From contig DIAF01000044.1 of the NCBI GenBank assembly GCA_002414665.1, positions 1 through 49,878 of the forward strand: a stretch of DNA of 49,878 nt, given 5' to 3'. The position numbers were made by a program, and so were the translations under genes. This document shows, piece by piece, positions 34,798-42,685 of the stretch. Positions within the stretch are counted from its first letter, which is position 1. Each line of letters begins with the position of its first letter. The notes under the pieces are model-generated. The model was not told the origin of the DNA. It searched no databases and saw only the letters and a program-made list of their open reading frames with translations. The stretch is from Halieaceae bacterium UBA5085. GTDB taxonomy: Bacteria > Pseudomonadota > Gammaproteobacteria > Pseudomonadales > Halieaceae.

Positions 34798-35673
34798 ATG
34801 TCCACTGCTTCACTCTCCTCCTCCGGCTCCGGGCTGTTGCGGCGGATAGAATCCAGCCGCATCTTCCAGGGCGCCGTGATCGCCATCATTCTCCTGTCTG
34901 CATTGACCATCGGCGCCAAAACCTACGATCTGCCGCCACTGGCGGAGCGCGCCCTGGGTATCATGGACACCGCCATTACCCTTTTCTTCCTGGTGGAAAT
35001 TCTTTTTCGCTTCGCCGCCTGCCCGGACAAACGTCGCTTCTTTCGCGATGGCTGGAACATTTTCGATACTCTGGTGGTGATCGGCAGCCTGATACCGCTG
35101 GACAACTCGCAGGCCGTGCTGCTGGGGCGGTTGCTGCGGGTATTCCGGGTTCTGCGTCTGGTATCCGTGGTGCCGGAACTGCGCTTCCTGATCAATTCGC
35201 TGCTCAAGGCGATACCGCGCATGGGCTACATCGCCCTGCTCATGTTCATCATTTTCTACATTTACGCTGCCGTAGGCTCCATGTTGTTCGCCGAGGTGGA
35301 CGAAACGCTTTGGGGGGATGTGGCAATTGCCATGCTCACACTGTTTCGCGTGGCCACCTTCGAGGACTGGACGGACGTGATGTACGCCACGATGGAAGCG
35401 TACCCACTGAGCTGGTTCTACTATCTCACCTTCATTTTTCTGACCGCTTTCATTTTCCTGAACATGATGGTCGGCGCCGTGCTGGGTGTGATGACCGCTG
35501 AACAGAACGCCCGCGAGGCGCAGCAGGCGCACGATGAGCGCGACCTCATCGCCCAGCAGCTGGATGATGTACAGAGGCAGCTGCGCCTGCTCACTGCTGC
35601 CGTGCAACAGGGACAGAGCCAGGCCGGGCCTCGCCAGGCCGGGCCGCGCGGCGAGGAACATCACGACCCGTAG
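34798..35673 (+). CDS. BacNav-type voltage-gated cation channel with EDWTD filter
   Basis: The 291-residue protein has the six-helix layout of single-domain bacterial voltage-gated channels. S4 (GRLLRVFRVLRLVSVVP) carries four Arg at three-residue spacing. The pore has FRVATFEDWTDVMYATME with the filter at residues 187-193, and S6 contains FIFLNMMVGAVLGVMTAEQN. A C-terminal coiled coil (DERDLIAQQLDDVQRQLRLL) should hold the tetramer. The filter TFEDWTD has acidic residues where classical BacNav have TLESWSM, suggesting calcium permeability (inference). AAGG precedes the ATG. The sulP gene follows by 190 bases. Confidence 0.88.
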   Translation: MSTASLSSSGSGLLRRIESSRIFQGAVIAIILLSALTIGAKTYDLPPLAERALGIMDTAITLFFLVEILFRFAACPDKRRFFRDGWNIFDTLVVIGSLIPLDNSQAVLLGRLLRVFRVLRLVSVVPELRFLINSLLKAIPRMGYIALLMFIIFYIYAAVGSMLFAEVDETLWGDVAIAMLTLFRVATFEDWTDVMYATMEAYPLSWFYYLTFIFLTAFIFLNMMVGAVLGVMTAEQNAREAQQAHDERDLIAQQLDDVQRQLRLLTAAVQQGQSQAGPRQAGPRGEEHHDP

Positions 35674-35736
35674 CGCGAGGCGCACGCCCACTCGGGGTGG
35701 TCGCGCAGCCGATCCCGGTACAAGTTCACATCGCGG

Positions 35737-35765
35737 TGGCCACACCCGGCCGCTTGCCGGATAAT
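35737..35765 (+). promoter_or_regulatory. Possible sigma70 promoter for sulP-usp
   Basis: TGGCCA at 35737-35742 and GATAAT at 35760-35765 have a 17-base spacer, giving a leader of about 90 bases. Four of six -35 positions and five of six -10 positions match consensus. Confidence 0.4.
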
Positions 35766-35863
35766 CCGCCTCCTTCCACTACTGCCGACCGACACCGGGG
35801 AAAACATCACCCGGGTGGCGTCGTGTTTGGCCGTCACTCACCCCGGGCAAGAAGACAGACAGC

Positions 35864-37351
35864 ATGCTTGATACTTTGAAACAGGACTGGCTGGGCAACG
35901 TGCGCGGCGACCTGCTCGCCGGGCTCGTGGTGGCACTGGCGCTGATACCCGAAGCCATTGCCTTTTCCATCATCGCCGGTGTCGACCCGAAAGTGGGGCT
36001 CTATGCCTCCTTCTGTATCGCCGTGGTAATCGCCTTCACCGGCGGCCGACCGGGGATGATCTCGGCAGCCACCGGGGCCATGGCCCTGTTGATGATTACC
36101 CTGGTCAAGGAGCATGGCCTGGAATACCTGCTGGCGGCCACCGTGCTGACCGGCGTGCTGCAGATTCTCGCGGGCTACCTGAAGCTGGGCTCACTGATGC
36201 GCTTTGTCTCGCGTTCGGTGGTGACCGGCTTCGTGAATGCCCTGGCCATCCTGATTTTCATGGCCCAGCTCCCGGAGCTGACCGGGGTGACCTGGCATGT
36301 CTATGCCATGACGGCCGGCGGGCTGGGTATTATCTACCTTTTCCCGTGGCTGCCCGTCATCGGCAAACTGGTGCCCTCGCCGCTGGTGTGCATCCTCACC
36401 CTGACCGCAATCGCACTGCTGCTTGGCCTGGATATCCGCACCGTGGGGGATATGGGTGAGCTGCCGGATACCCTGCCGGTCTTCCTGTGGCCGGATGTAC
36501 CCCTGTCACTGGAAACCCTGCGCATCATTTTTCCCTACGCCGCAGCGCTGGCGGTGGTCGGCCTGCTGGAGTCGATGATGACCGCCACCATCATCGACGA
36601 CCTCACCGACACCGAGAGCGACAAGAACCGCGAGTGCAAGGGCCAGGGTATCGCCAATATTGGGGCCGGCCTGATGGGCGGTATGGCGGGTTGTGCCATG
36701 ATCGGCCAATCGGTGATCAACGTGAAGTCCGGCGGGCGGGGCCGCCTGTCCTGCTTCGCCGCCGGCATGTTACTGCTGGTCATGGTGGTGTTCCTGGACG
36801 AATGGATCAGCCGGATTCCCATGGCCGCACTGGTCGCCGTGATGATCATGGTCTCCATCGGTACCTTCTCGTGGGATTCGCTGCGCAACCTGAAGTCGCA
36901 CCCGCTGTCCTCCAGCATCGTTATGGTTTCAACCGTTGTGGTTGTAGTGAGCACTCACAACCTTGCTCTGGGGGTACTCGTTGGCGTGCTGCTGGCGGCG
37001 CTGTTTTTCGCCAACAAGATCAGCCGTTTCATGCTGGTACAGTCGGCCGATGCCGGCGATGGGCACCGGGTGTACACTGTGATCGGTCAAGTGTTCTTTG
37101 CCACGGCAGATGGCTTCACCGCCGCCTTCGACTTCAAGGAGGCGCTGGAGCGTGTCACTATCGACGTCAGCGGTGCACACTTCTGGGACATTACCTCGGT
37201 GTCGGCCCTCGACAAGGTGGTGATCAAGTTCCGCCGCGAAGGGGCGGTGGTGGAAGTGATTGGCATGAACGCCGCCAGCGCCACCATCGTCGACCGCTTC
37301 GGCGTTCACGACAAACCCGATGCCAGCGACCCGCTGCTGGCGGGGCACTGA
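35864..37351 (+). CDS. SulP-family anion transporter with STAS domain
   Basis: The 495-residue protein has about 12-14 membrane helices starting with GDLLAGLVVALALIPEAIAF, and the SulP signature region VDPKVGLYASFCIAVVIAF. A short STAS-like domain lies at the C-terminus (roughly residues 400-490) with ERVTIDVSGAHFWDITSVSA. SulP proteins transport sulfate, bicarbonate or dicarboxylates; the substrate cannot be told here. No strong ribosome-binding site is seen before the ATG. The downstream universal stress protein gene starts 14 bases after the stop, so they form an operon, as is common for SulP genes. Confidence 0.9.
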   Translation: MLDTLKQDWLGNVRGDLLAGLVVALALIPEAIAFSIIAGVDPKVGLYASFCIAVVIAFTGGRPGMISAATGAMALLMITLVKEHGLEYLLAATVLTGVLQILAGYLKLGSLMRFVSRSVVTGFVNALAILIFMAQLPELTGVTWHVYAMTAGGLGIIYLFPWLPVIGKLVPSPLVCILTLTAIALLLGLDIRTVGDMGELPDTLPVFLWPDVPLSLETLRIIFPYAAALAVVGLLESMMTATIIDDLTDTESDKNRECKGQGIANIGAGLMGGMAGCAMIGQSVINVKSGGRGRLSCFAAGMLLLVMVVFLDEWISRIPMAALVAVMIMVSIGTFSWDSLRNLKSHPLSSSIVMVSTVVVVVSTHNLALGVLVGVLLAALFFANKISRFMLVQSADAGDGHRVYTVIGQVFFATADGFTAAFDFKEALERVTIDVSGAHFWDITSVSALDKVVIKFRREGAVVEVIGMNAASATIVDRFGVHDKPDASDPLLAGH

Positions 37352-37364
37352 CCGGGAGACTGCC

Positions 37365-38216
37365 ATGCATACCATCATTGCCTGCATTGACGGCTCAGCC
37401 AGCACCGAGGCCATCAGCCTGGCCGGTGCCTGGGCGAGCCAGCGGCTGGAGCAACCGCTGACGCTGTTGCACGCTCTGGAAAAGCCCGCCACACCACCCG
37501 CGGCAGACCTGTCAGGGGCCATAGGCCTGGGCAGTCGCGAGCACCTGCTGGAAGAGCTCACGGCACTGGACGAGCGACGGGAGCGGCTGGCACTGGAGCA
37601 TGGCAAGCACCTGCTGCAGGCCGCCGAGGCAGCGGCGCGCGCCGCTGGCGCGGCCGAGGTTACCCAGAGGCAGCGGCACGGCGACCTGGTGAGTACTCTG
37701 GCGGACCTTGAGGACGACACGCGTCTGGTCATCCTCGGGCGCCAGGGCGAGGATCACGCCGCCGAGGCCAACGCCATTGGCTCGCACCTCGAAAGCGTTG
37801 TACGCCGCATCCAGCGACCCATCCTGGTGACACTGCGGGCATTCCGTCCGCCGCGCTCTTTCATGATCGCCTTCGACGGCAGCGCAACGGCGCAGAAAGC
37901 CCTGGACCGGGTGGCCGGCAGCCCCCTGCTGGCGGGATTGCCCTGCCACCTGGTCTCAGTGGGGCCGCTTACCGACGACCAGCAGCGACAGGTTGCCGAA
38001 GCGACCAGGGCACTGGAGGCCGCCGGTTTTGTGGTCACCGTCGCGACACTTGAAGGGGACGTGCAGTCCACATTGAACCGCTACCACCGGGAGCAGCAGG
38101 TGGACCTGATGGTCATGGGGGCCTGGGGCCACTCGCGAATTCGCCAGTTCTTTGTCGGCAGCAACACCACGCGCATGTTGAGCCAGGCTGAAATGACGCT
38201 GCTGCTGTTGCGCTAG
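37365..38216 (+). CDS. Tandem universal stress protein (UspA family)
   Basis: The 283-residue protein has two Usp domains, about 1-145 and 155-283. The first starts MHTIIACIDGSASTEAISLA and contains GRQGEDHAAEANAIGSHLES. The second starts FMIAFDGSATAQKALDRV and ends GAWGHSRIRQFFVGSNTTRM. Both loops fit the ATP-binding pattern G-x2-G-x9-10-G-[ST]. GGGAG lies six bases before the ATG. Position directly after sulP suggests a regulatory or stress role for the transporter, which is inference from genomic linkage. It is convergent with the TauE/SafE gene. Confidence 0.9.
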   Translation: MHTIIACIDGSASTEAISLAGAWASQRLEQPLTLLHALEKPATPPAADLSGAIGLGSREHLLEELTALDERRERLALEHGKHLLQAAEAAARAAGAAEVTQRQRHGDLVSTLADLEDDTRLVILGRQGEDHAAEANAIGSHLESVVRRIQRPILVTLRAFRPPRSFMIAFDGSATAQKALDRVAGSPLLAGLPCHLVSVGPLTDDQQRQVAEATRALEAAGFVVTVATLEGDVQSTLNRYHREQQVDLMVMGAWGHSRIRQFFVGSNTTRMLSQAEMTLLLLR

Positions 38217-38244
38217 CCGCGCGGCACGCGCCGTGGTGGCGCCG

Positions 38245-39066
38245 CTACAAAGCGCGGTAGAGCATGCGGCTGGCCACCAGCACCAGAAACACGCCAAAAG
38301 CAAAATTAAGCTGGCGCGCCGACAGGCGATGGGCCAGACGCGCGCCCAGCGGCGCAGCCAGGACGGTCATGGGCGCGATGCAGGCGAGGCCGGGCAGGCT
38401 GACAAACCCCAGGCTTCCGGCGGGCAGGCGGCCGTCACCCCAGCCCGTTGCCACATAGGCCAGAGCGCCGGGCAGGCTGATCAGTAAACCAAACAGGGCG
38501 GAGGTGCCCACTGCGCGGTGTATGCCGTGCCCGAGCAGGGTCAGTACCGGCACGCTGAACGTGCCGCCGCCGATACCCATCATGCTCGACAGGCCACCAA
38601 TACCCAGTGGAAAAAGCCGCGCCATACCGCCCGGTGAAAGTTCACGCCCGGGAGCGGGATTGCGACCACCAAACAGCAGCATGCGCAGGCCCAGCAGAAT
38701 CGCCACGCCGCCAAACACCAGTGCCAGCACATTGCCGTGCAGGCGCGAAGCAAGCCAGGCGCCAAACACCGCGCCGCAGAAGATCAATGGCCCCCAGCTG
38801 CGGGCAAGCCTGAAATCCACCGCGCCGCGCCGGTGGTGTGCCCGCGCAGAGGACAGCGACGTCAGCACGATGGTCGCCAGTGATGTGGCGACCGCGATAT
38901 GCATACGGATTGCCGGATCGACCGCCAAAGCCCCCAGGGCGGTATCCAGCACCGGGACAATGACGATGCCGCCACCCACGCCCAGGAGGCCGGCCATGAC
39001 GCCCGCCAGTACGCCGGTGCCCACCATGGTCAGCACCAGCGGTGCCCAGTCCATCCACTCAGTCAT
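38245..39066 (-). CDS. TauE/SafE-family (TSUP) anion permease
   Basis: The 273-residue protein has about eight membrane helices with the TSUP start VLAGVMAGLLGVGGGIVIVP. The duplicated counterpart is LSSMMGIGGGTFSVPVLTLL in the second half, and HRAVGTSALFGLLISLPGAL follows. TSUP proteins move sulfite, sulfoacetate, sulfide-derived or other organic anions, often as exporters; specificity is unknown. It could fit with SulP next door in sulfur anion traffic, but that is speculation. The gene is convergent with usp (28 bases) and divergent from the FAH-family gene (192 bases, no clear feature seen there). Confidence 0.9.
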   Translation of the reverse strand: MTEWMDWAPLVLTMVGTGVLAGVMAGLLGVGGGIVIVPVLDTALGALAVDPAIRMHIAVATSLATIVLTSLSSARAHHRRGAVDFRLARSWGPLIFCGAVFGAWLASRLHGNVLALVFGGVAILLGLRMLLFGGRNPAPGRELSPGGMARLFPLGIGGLSSMMGIGGGTFSVPVLTLLGHGIHRAVGTSALFGLLISLPGALAYVATGWGDGRLPAGSLGFVSLPGLACIAPMTVLAAPLGARLAHRLSARQLNFAFGVFLVLVASRMLYRAL

Positions 39067-39258
39067 TGCCCGCGTTCCTGTCCCCGGTCACGTTGGGCCT
39101 GCGCTCAACAGGCAAAACCAGCAGTGTATACCATGGCGTGTCATGGAATCGCGATCCCGCGAGGCAAGGCAACGCCGGACACCGCAACGACTTGCCAAAG
39201 CCCGGTTCCCGACGGACCATGGGAACCACCGCAACAACGCAGAGCAAGGACCCTCCCT

Positions 39259-39870
39259 GTGCACAGTATCCGCGTCGCCCAACGCCTTCTGCAGCCGTCA
39301 AAAATTGTCTGTATTGGCCGTAACTACGCTGCCCACGTCAGTGAACTGGGCAATGAAATGCCCGACGACATGGTGGTGTTCATAAAACCCAATTCGGCGC
39401 TGGGAGACACGCTGCAGGCCGCACGCGGCGAGCCCGTCCACTATGAGGGGGAGATCGTACTGCTGTGGGAAAGCGGCGCCTTCAGCGCCGTCGGGTTCGG
39501 GCTGGATCTCACCCTGCGCGCACTGCAAACACAGCTGAAGGCCAAAGGTCTGCCGTGGGAGCGGGCCAAAGCCTTCGACGGCGCCGCCCTCTGCAGCAAC
39601 TTTGTCGCATTGGACACCCCGCTGGAGAAACTGGGCCTGGAGCTGTATGTGAACAACGAACTGCGTCAGGCCGGCTCCGTGGACATGATGCTCTACCCGC
39701 CGGCGCAGATCCTGCGCAACCTGTCCGCCTTCCTGACGCTGGAAGACGGCGACCTGGTCATGACAGGTACTCCTGCCGGTGTCGGCGAGGTCCGCCCCGG
39801 TGATCACTTCGTGGGCCGGGTTCTAGCTGCGGGCGAGGTGCTGGTGGAAGGGCACTGGACCGCGCTCTAG
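39259..39870 (+). CDS. Fumarylacetoacetate hydrolase-family protein
   Basis: The 203-residue protein starts at a GTG with AAGGA eight bases upstream. It has the short FAH layout: KIVCIGRNYAAHVSELGNEM, FIKPNSALGD, VHYEGEIVLLWES with the Glu-x-Glu metal ligands, KAFDGAALCSNFV, and DLVMTGTPAGVGEVRPGD near the end. Members include acylpyruvate hydrolases and oxaloacetate decarboxylases; this single-domain length suits the YcgM/FAHD1 group. Divalent metal binding is expected. It is probably cytosolic and alone in its transcript. An in-frame upstream extension overlapping the antisense TauE/SafE gene was rejected. Confidence 0.88.
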   Translation: MHSIRVAQRLLQPSKIVCIGRNYAAHVSELGNEMPDDMVVFIKPNSALGDTLQAARGEPVHYEGEIVLLWESGAFSAVGFGLDLTLRALQTQLKAKGLPWERAKAFDGAALCSNFVALDTPLEKLGLELYVNNELRQAGSVDMMLYPPAQILRNLSAFLTLEDGDLVMTGTPAGVGEVRPGDHFVGRVLAAGEVLVEGHWTAL

Positions 39871-39955
39871 GCATGCACCGGCGGCGGCATTCTGCACGAT
39901 TGTAAATGTCACGCATCTTGAGTAGCGTTAGGGGAACTCCACGGAGTGGCGACCC

Positions 39956-40507
39956 ATGCAAAACATCCTGAAACTGGACGTCGCGGGCCAACCACGCGGT
40001 TGGCTCAGCGCACAGGAGGCGGTGTCAGCGTACGCACGCGGCGATGTTGTCTACGGCATCGGCGAACCCCTTCCACCCATGTTCGGCGGTATCCAGCGCC
40101 TCACTGGACTGCGCTCTGCCATCCGCCTGCAACCCATCATCGCACTTCAGGGTCGGGTGCGGCCCGGTTTCAGCCTGCCCCTGTGCAACCGCACACTGTT
40201 TCGTCGCGACGACCACCGCTGCCTGTACTGCGGCCAGCAGTTCTCCCGGGCAGAGTTGACCCGGGATCATGTGCTGCCCACATCACGCGGCGGGGACGAC
40301 CGCTGGGAGAACGTGGTCGCGGCGTGTCGCCGCTGCAACTGGGCCAAGGACAATCGCACCCCGGAGGAAGCCGGGATGCCGCTGCTCGCCGTCCCCTTCA
40401 GGCCCAACACCTGGGAGTGGCACTTCCTCAGCCGCGAGCGGGTGCTGGCAGACCAGATGGATTACCTGTCGCAACAGTTTCGCGCCCCGCGGGACTGGGC
40501 ACACTGA
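39956..40507 (+). CDS. HNH endonuclease-family protein
   Basis: The 183-residue protein has a C-terminal half HNH zinc-finger domain: Cys89 and Cys92 (CLYCG), the catalytic DH at 104-105 (LTRDHVLPTSRGG), Asn119 (ENVVAACRRCN) and Cys124/Cys127, with Asn133 (AKDNRTPEEAGM). The N-terminal 80 residues have no recognised domain. Such stand-alone HNH proteins are common and probably cleave DNA. A weak promoter (TTGTAA at 39900, TAGCGT at 39923, 17-base spacer) lies upstream. GGAG at 39943 is a rather distant ribosome-binding site. The end is seven bases from the convergent gcvT. Confidence 0.9.
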   Translation: MQNILKLDVAGQPRGWLSAQEAVSAYARGDVVYGIGEPLPPMFGGIQRLTGLRSAIRLQPIIALQGRVRPGFSLPLCNRTLFRRDDHRCLYCGQQFSRAELTRDHVLPTSRGGDDRWENVVAACRRCNWAKDNRTPEEAGMPLLAVPFRPNTWEWHFLSRERVLADQMDYLSQQFRAPRDWAH

Positions 40508-40514
40508 ACGTCAC

Positions 40515-41624
40515 CTAACCGCGGAAATAGCGCTGGGGTACGAAGGGCATGGCAGCGACCGTCACCGGCAGCGCTTTACCGCGAACATCCACCGCAAGTC
40601 GCGTGCCCGGCTCTCCCAGCGAGCGCTGCACATAGGCCATGGCGATCGGCCCTCCAGCCGTCGCACCAAAACCCGCCGAGCAGACCTCACCCACCGGCTC
40701 ACCCCGCTCATCCAGCACTGCCTGGCCTTCGCGCACGGGGCGCTTGCCCTCTACCCGCAAACCCACCCGGCGCAGTGGCGGCTTGTTCACCATCCGTTGG
40801 AAAATCTGCTGCGCGCCCGGGAATCCACCCTCCCGCGCGCCGCCAGGGCGCCGCGCCCTGCCGATCGACCAGAGCAAGCCGGCCTGCACGGGATCGATTC
40901 CCGGGGTCAGCTCGTGCCCATAGAGGCAGAGACCGGCCTCCAGCCGCAGGGAGTCCCGCGCGCCCAGACCCACCGGTGCCACCTCGGGCTCCGCGAGCAA
41001 TCGCCGGGCCAGTGCCTCGGCGCTGGCGGCAGGCACGGAAATTTCAAAACCGTCTTCGCCGGTATACCCGGAGCAGGTGACGTAGGTCTCAACGCCGTCC
41101 AGCATGGCCACCTGCCCGTGCATGAAGGTCAGTGTATCCAGCTCGGGGCACAGGCGACGCATCACCTCCCGCGCCCCGGGGCCCTGCAGGGCGAGCAGAG
41201 CCTGCTGGTCAAGCACTTCCAGAGTCTGCCCGGTAAGGTGTGCCCGCAGGTGGGCGATGTCCTCAACCTTGCAGGCGGCGTTGACCACCAGGAAGAAAGT
41301 ATCCGCCGACCAGCGCGTGATGATCAGGTCGTCGAGCACACCGCCGGTTGCATTGGTGAACAGGGCATAGGTCTGGCAATGCTGACCAAGGCCGATCACG
41401 TCGGCAGGCACCAGTGTTTCCAGAAGCTCGGCACTGCCCGCACCGCGCAACACCAGCTGACCCATGTGCGACACATCGAACAGGCCGGCTGCCTGTCGCG
41501 TGTGCTGGTGCTCACGAATAATCCCGTCCGGATACTGCACGGGCATGTCGTAGCCGGCAAAGGGCACCATGCGGGCACCCAGTTCGCGGTGCAGGGCATC
41601 AAGCGGGGTGTGCTGCAGTGTCAT
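40515..41624 (-). CDS. gcvT: Aminomethyltransferase (glycine cleavage T protein)
   Basis: The 369-residue protein is a full-length GcvT. Landmarks are FAGYDMPVQYPDGIIREHQH, LFDVSHMGQLVLRG, TNATGGVLDDLIITR, SGYTGEDGFEISV with the folate-binding Glu/Asp, GLGARDSLRLEAGLCLYGHE and GVRSAGF-like VCSAGFGATAGG. It transfers the methylene group from the aminomethylated H protein to tetrahydrofolate in the cytosol. ATG at 41624 has AAGG seven bases upstream; a TTG two codons before is unlikely. A promoter lies at 41664-41692. gcvH and gcvP are not in the window, so they are encoded elsewhere. Confidence 0.95.
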   Translation of the reverse strand: MTLQHTPLDALHRELGARMVPFAGYDMPVQYPDGIIREHQHTRQAAGLFDVSHMGQLVLRGAGSAELLETLVPADVIGLGQHCQTYALFTNATGGVLDDLIITRWSADTFFLVVNAACKVEDIAHLRAHLTGQTLEVLDQQALLALQGPGAREVMRRLCPELDTLTFMHGQVAMLDGVETYVTCSGYTGEDGFEISVPAASAEALARRLLAEPEVAPVGLGARDSLRLEAGLCLYGHELTPGIDPVQAGLLWSIGRARRPGGAREGGFPGAQQIFQRMVNKPPLRRVGLRVEGKRPVREGQAVLDERGEPVGEVCSAGFGATAGGPIAMAYVQRSLGEPGTRLAVDVRGKALPVTVAAMPFVPQRYFRG

Positions 41625-41663
41625 TGGCAAGCCTTGAGTTATTCATCCGGTGAGTAAGCCCGC

Positions 41664-41692
41664 ACTCTAACCAGTGACCCGCAGGGGCGCAA
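41664..41692 (-). promoter_or_regulatory. Promoter for gcvT
   Basis: On the minus strand TTGCGC (41687-41692) and TAGAGT (41664-41669) have a 17-base spacer and would give a leader of about 35 bases. No glycine-riboswitch aptamer sequence is recognisable in the leader. Confidence 0.5.
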
Positions 41693-41753
41693 CAGAGCGC
41701 TGCCAGGCAGTGCACACGGAGGCCCGGCCCTGGAACGATGCGCAGAGACCGCT

Positions 41754-41781
41754 TTGCAACCGGCCCCTGCGGCCGGATAAT
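41754..41781 (+). promoter_or_regulatory. Promoter for the shikimate-kinase gene
   Basis: TTGCAA (41754-41759) and GATAAT (41776-41781) have a 16-base spacer. Predicted start is near 41788, leaving a leader of about 24 bases before GTG 41812. Confidence 0.6.
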
Positions 41782-41811
41782 GCGAGCAAAGTGCATTCAG
41801 GATCCGGACCC

Positions 41812-42345
41812 GTGCAGAACAGCGCCGCAACGCCCGTCACCATCAGCCTGATCGGTATGCCCGGCGCCGGCAAGAGCACGGTTGGTGTACTGCTTGCGAA
41901 ACTCGCCGGTCTGGATTTCAACGACACCGACCTGGGCATCCAACGCCGCGCCGGCGCCACCCTGCAGGACATCGTGGATACACAGGGGCACCTGGCACTG
42001 CGCGCGCTGGAGGAGGCAGTGTTGCTCAGCACCCCGCTGGAGAACAGCGTGATTGCCACCGGCGGCAGCGTGGTCTACAGCCCCGCCACCATGCAGCGCC
42101 TGCGCGCGGCGGGACCCGTCGTCTATCTGCAGGTTGACCTGGAAACCCTGAGCCGGCGCGTGGCCACCGCGCCCCCTCGGGGTATTGCCAGCGACAGCGC
42201 GCACAGTTTCGCCGATGTATTCCGGGAACGCACGCCGCTCTACGAGCGCTACGCCAGCCACATCATCACCAGCGGAGCCGATGATCCACAGCAAACCGCC
42301 CTGCACATCCTGCAGCGCATCACCGAGGCGCGGCCTGCCGACTGA
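41812..42345 (+). CDS. Shikimate kinase-like protein
   Basis: The 177-residue protein has a P-loop (LIGMPGAGKSTVG, Lys21), the DTD motif (NDTDLGIQ), and RALEEAVLLSTP, IATGGSVVYSPATM and RTPLYERYASHIITSG, all as in AroK/AroL. Shikimate kinase phosphorylates shikimate in the chorismate pathway. GTG at 41812 has AGGA nine bases upstream; a second in-frame GTG at 41791 would be almost leaderless. Several residues deviate from canonical AroK (for example the conserved GGG is GGS), and no aroB is adjacent, so it may be a paralogue and I give no gene symbol. Confidence 0.82.
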   Translation: MQNSAATPVTISLIGMPGAGKSTVGVLLAKLAGLDFNDTDLGIQRRAGATLQDIVDTQGHLALRALEEAVLLSTPLENSVIATGGSVVYSPATMQRLRAAGPVVYLQVDLETLSRRVATAPPRGIASDSAHSFADVFRERTPLYERYASHIITSGADDPQQTALHILQRITEARPAD

Positions 42346-42433
42346 CCACGGACGCTGACGGACATGTCCGGCAATGCGCTGGACGGCCAGAAGCGCACTG
42401 CAACCCCCGCAGTGACGTGCTGCACGCAGTGGC

Positions 42434-42596
42434 ACGGGCTTTGCAGACTGCCTGCAGGGTGGCCCGTTAACCGTTGGTCAGGGAAGACAGACTACAGGGA
42501 CGTAGCCTCGCGTACAGGGAATGCCCGGGATGGGCACGGGCCACCAATCTTAAAAAATGCGCTCTGTGCCTGCTTCACAGGGCGCAGATTTTTGTT
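42434..42596 (+). ncRNA. Candidate CsrB/RsmY-type CsrA-binding small RNA
   Basis: The 340-base gap between the shikimate kinase and the next gene ends in a Rho-independent terminator (42558-42596). Upstream there are three AGGGA motifs (42480-42484, 42496-42500, 42516-42520) and a GGGA (42527-42530). The second is in the loop of a CTAC/GTAG stem (42492-42495 with 42502-42505), within TACAGGGACGT. The third is within GTACAGGGA. These nearly match the CsrA consensus RUACARGGAUGU. The fourth is in the loop of a five-base stem (42522-42526 with 42532-42536). A 13-bp hairpin (42434-42467) lies upstream. The 5' end and promoter are unclear. I do not know a described RNA family match. Confidence 0.6.
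42558..42596 (+). terminator. Rho-independent terminator
   Basis: An 11-bp stem, TGCGCTCTGTG with CACAGGGCGCA (one G-T pair), has a seven-base loop and is followed by GATTTTTGTT. An A run just upstream could allow some termination in the other direction. Confidence 0.85.
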
Positions 42597-42685
42597 ATAA
42601 ATGCCACAAAATTTTGATTTACTCATCAAAAGTGCTGAGTGATATTGCGCCGAAATTGAGGCTGTAAATCATCCGGAGGTGATTT

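Noticed and set aside
41625..41811. Glycine riboswitch upstream of gcvT
   Set aside because: The leader lacks the conserved aptamer sequences; only an ordinary promoter is visible.
42364..42600. 78-codon plus-strand open frame
   Set aside because: No ribosome-binding site, and the sequence runs through the structured RNA and terminator, with no protein-like pattern.
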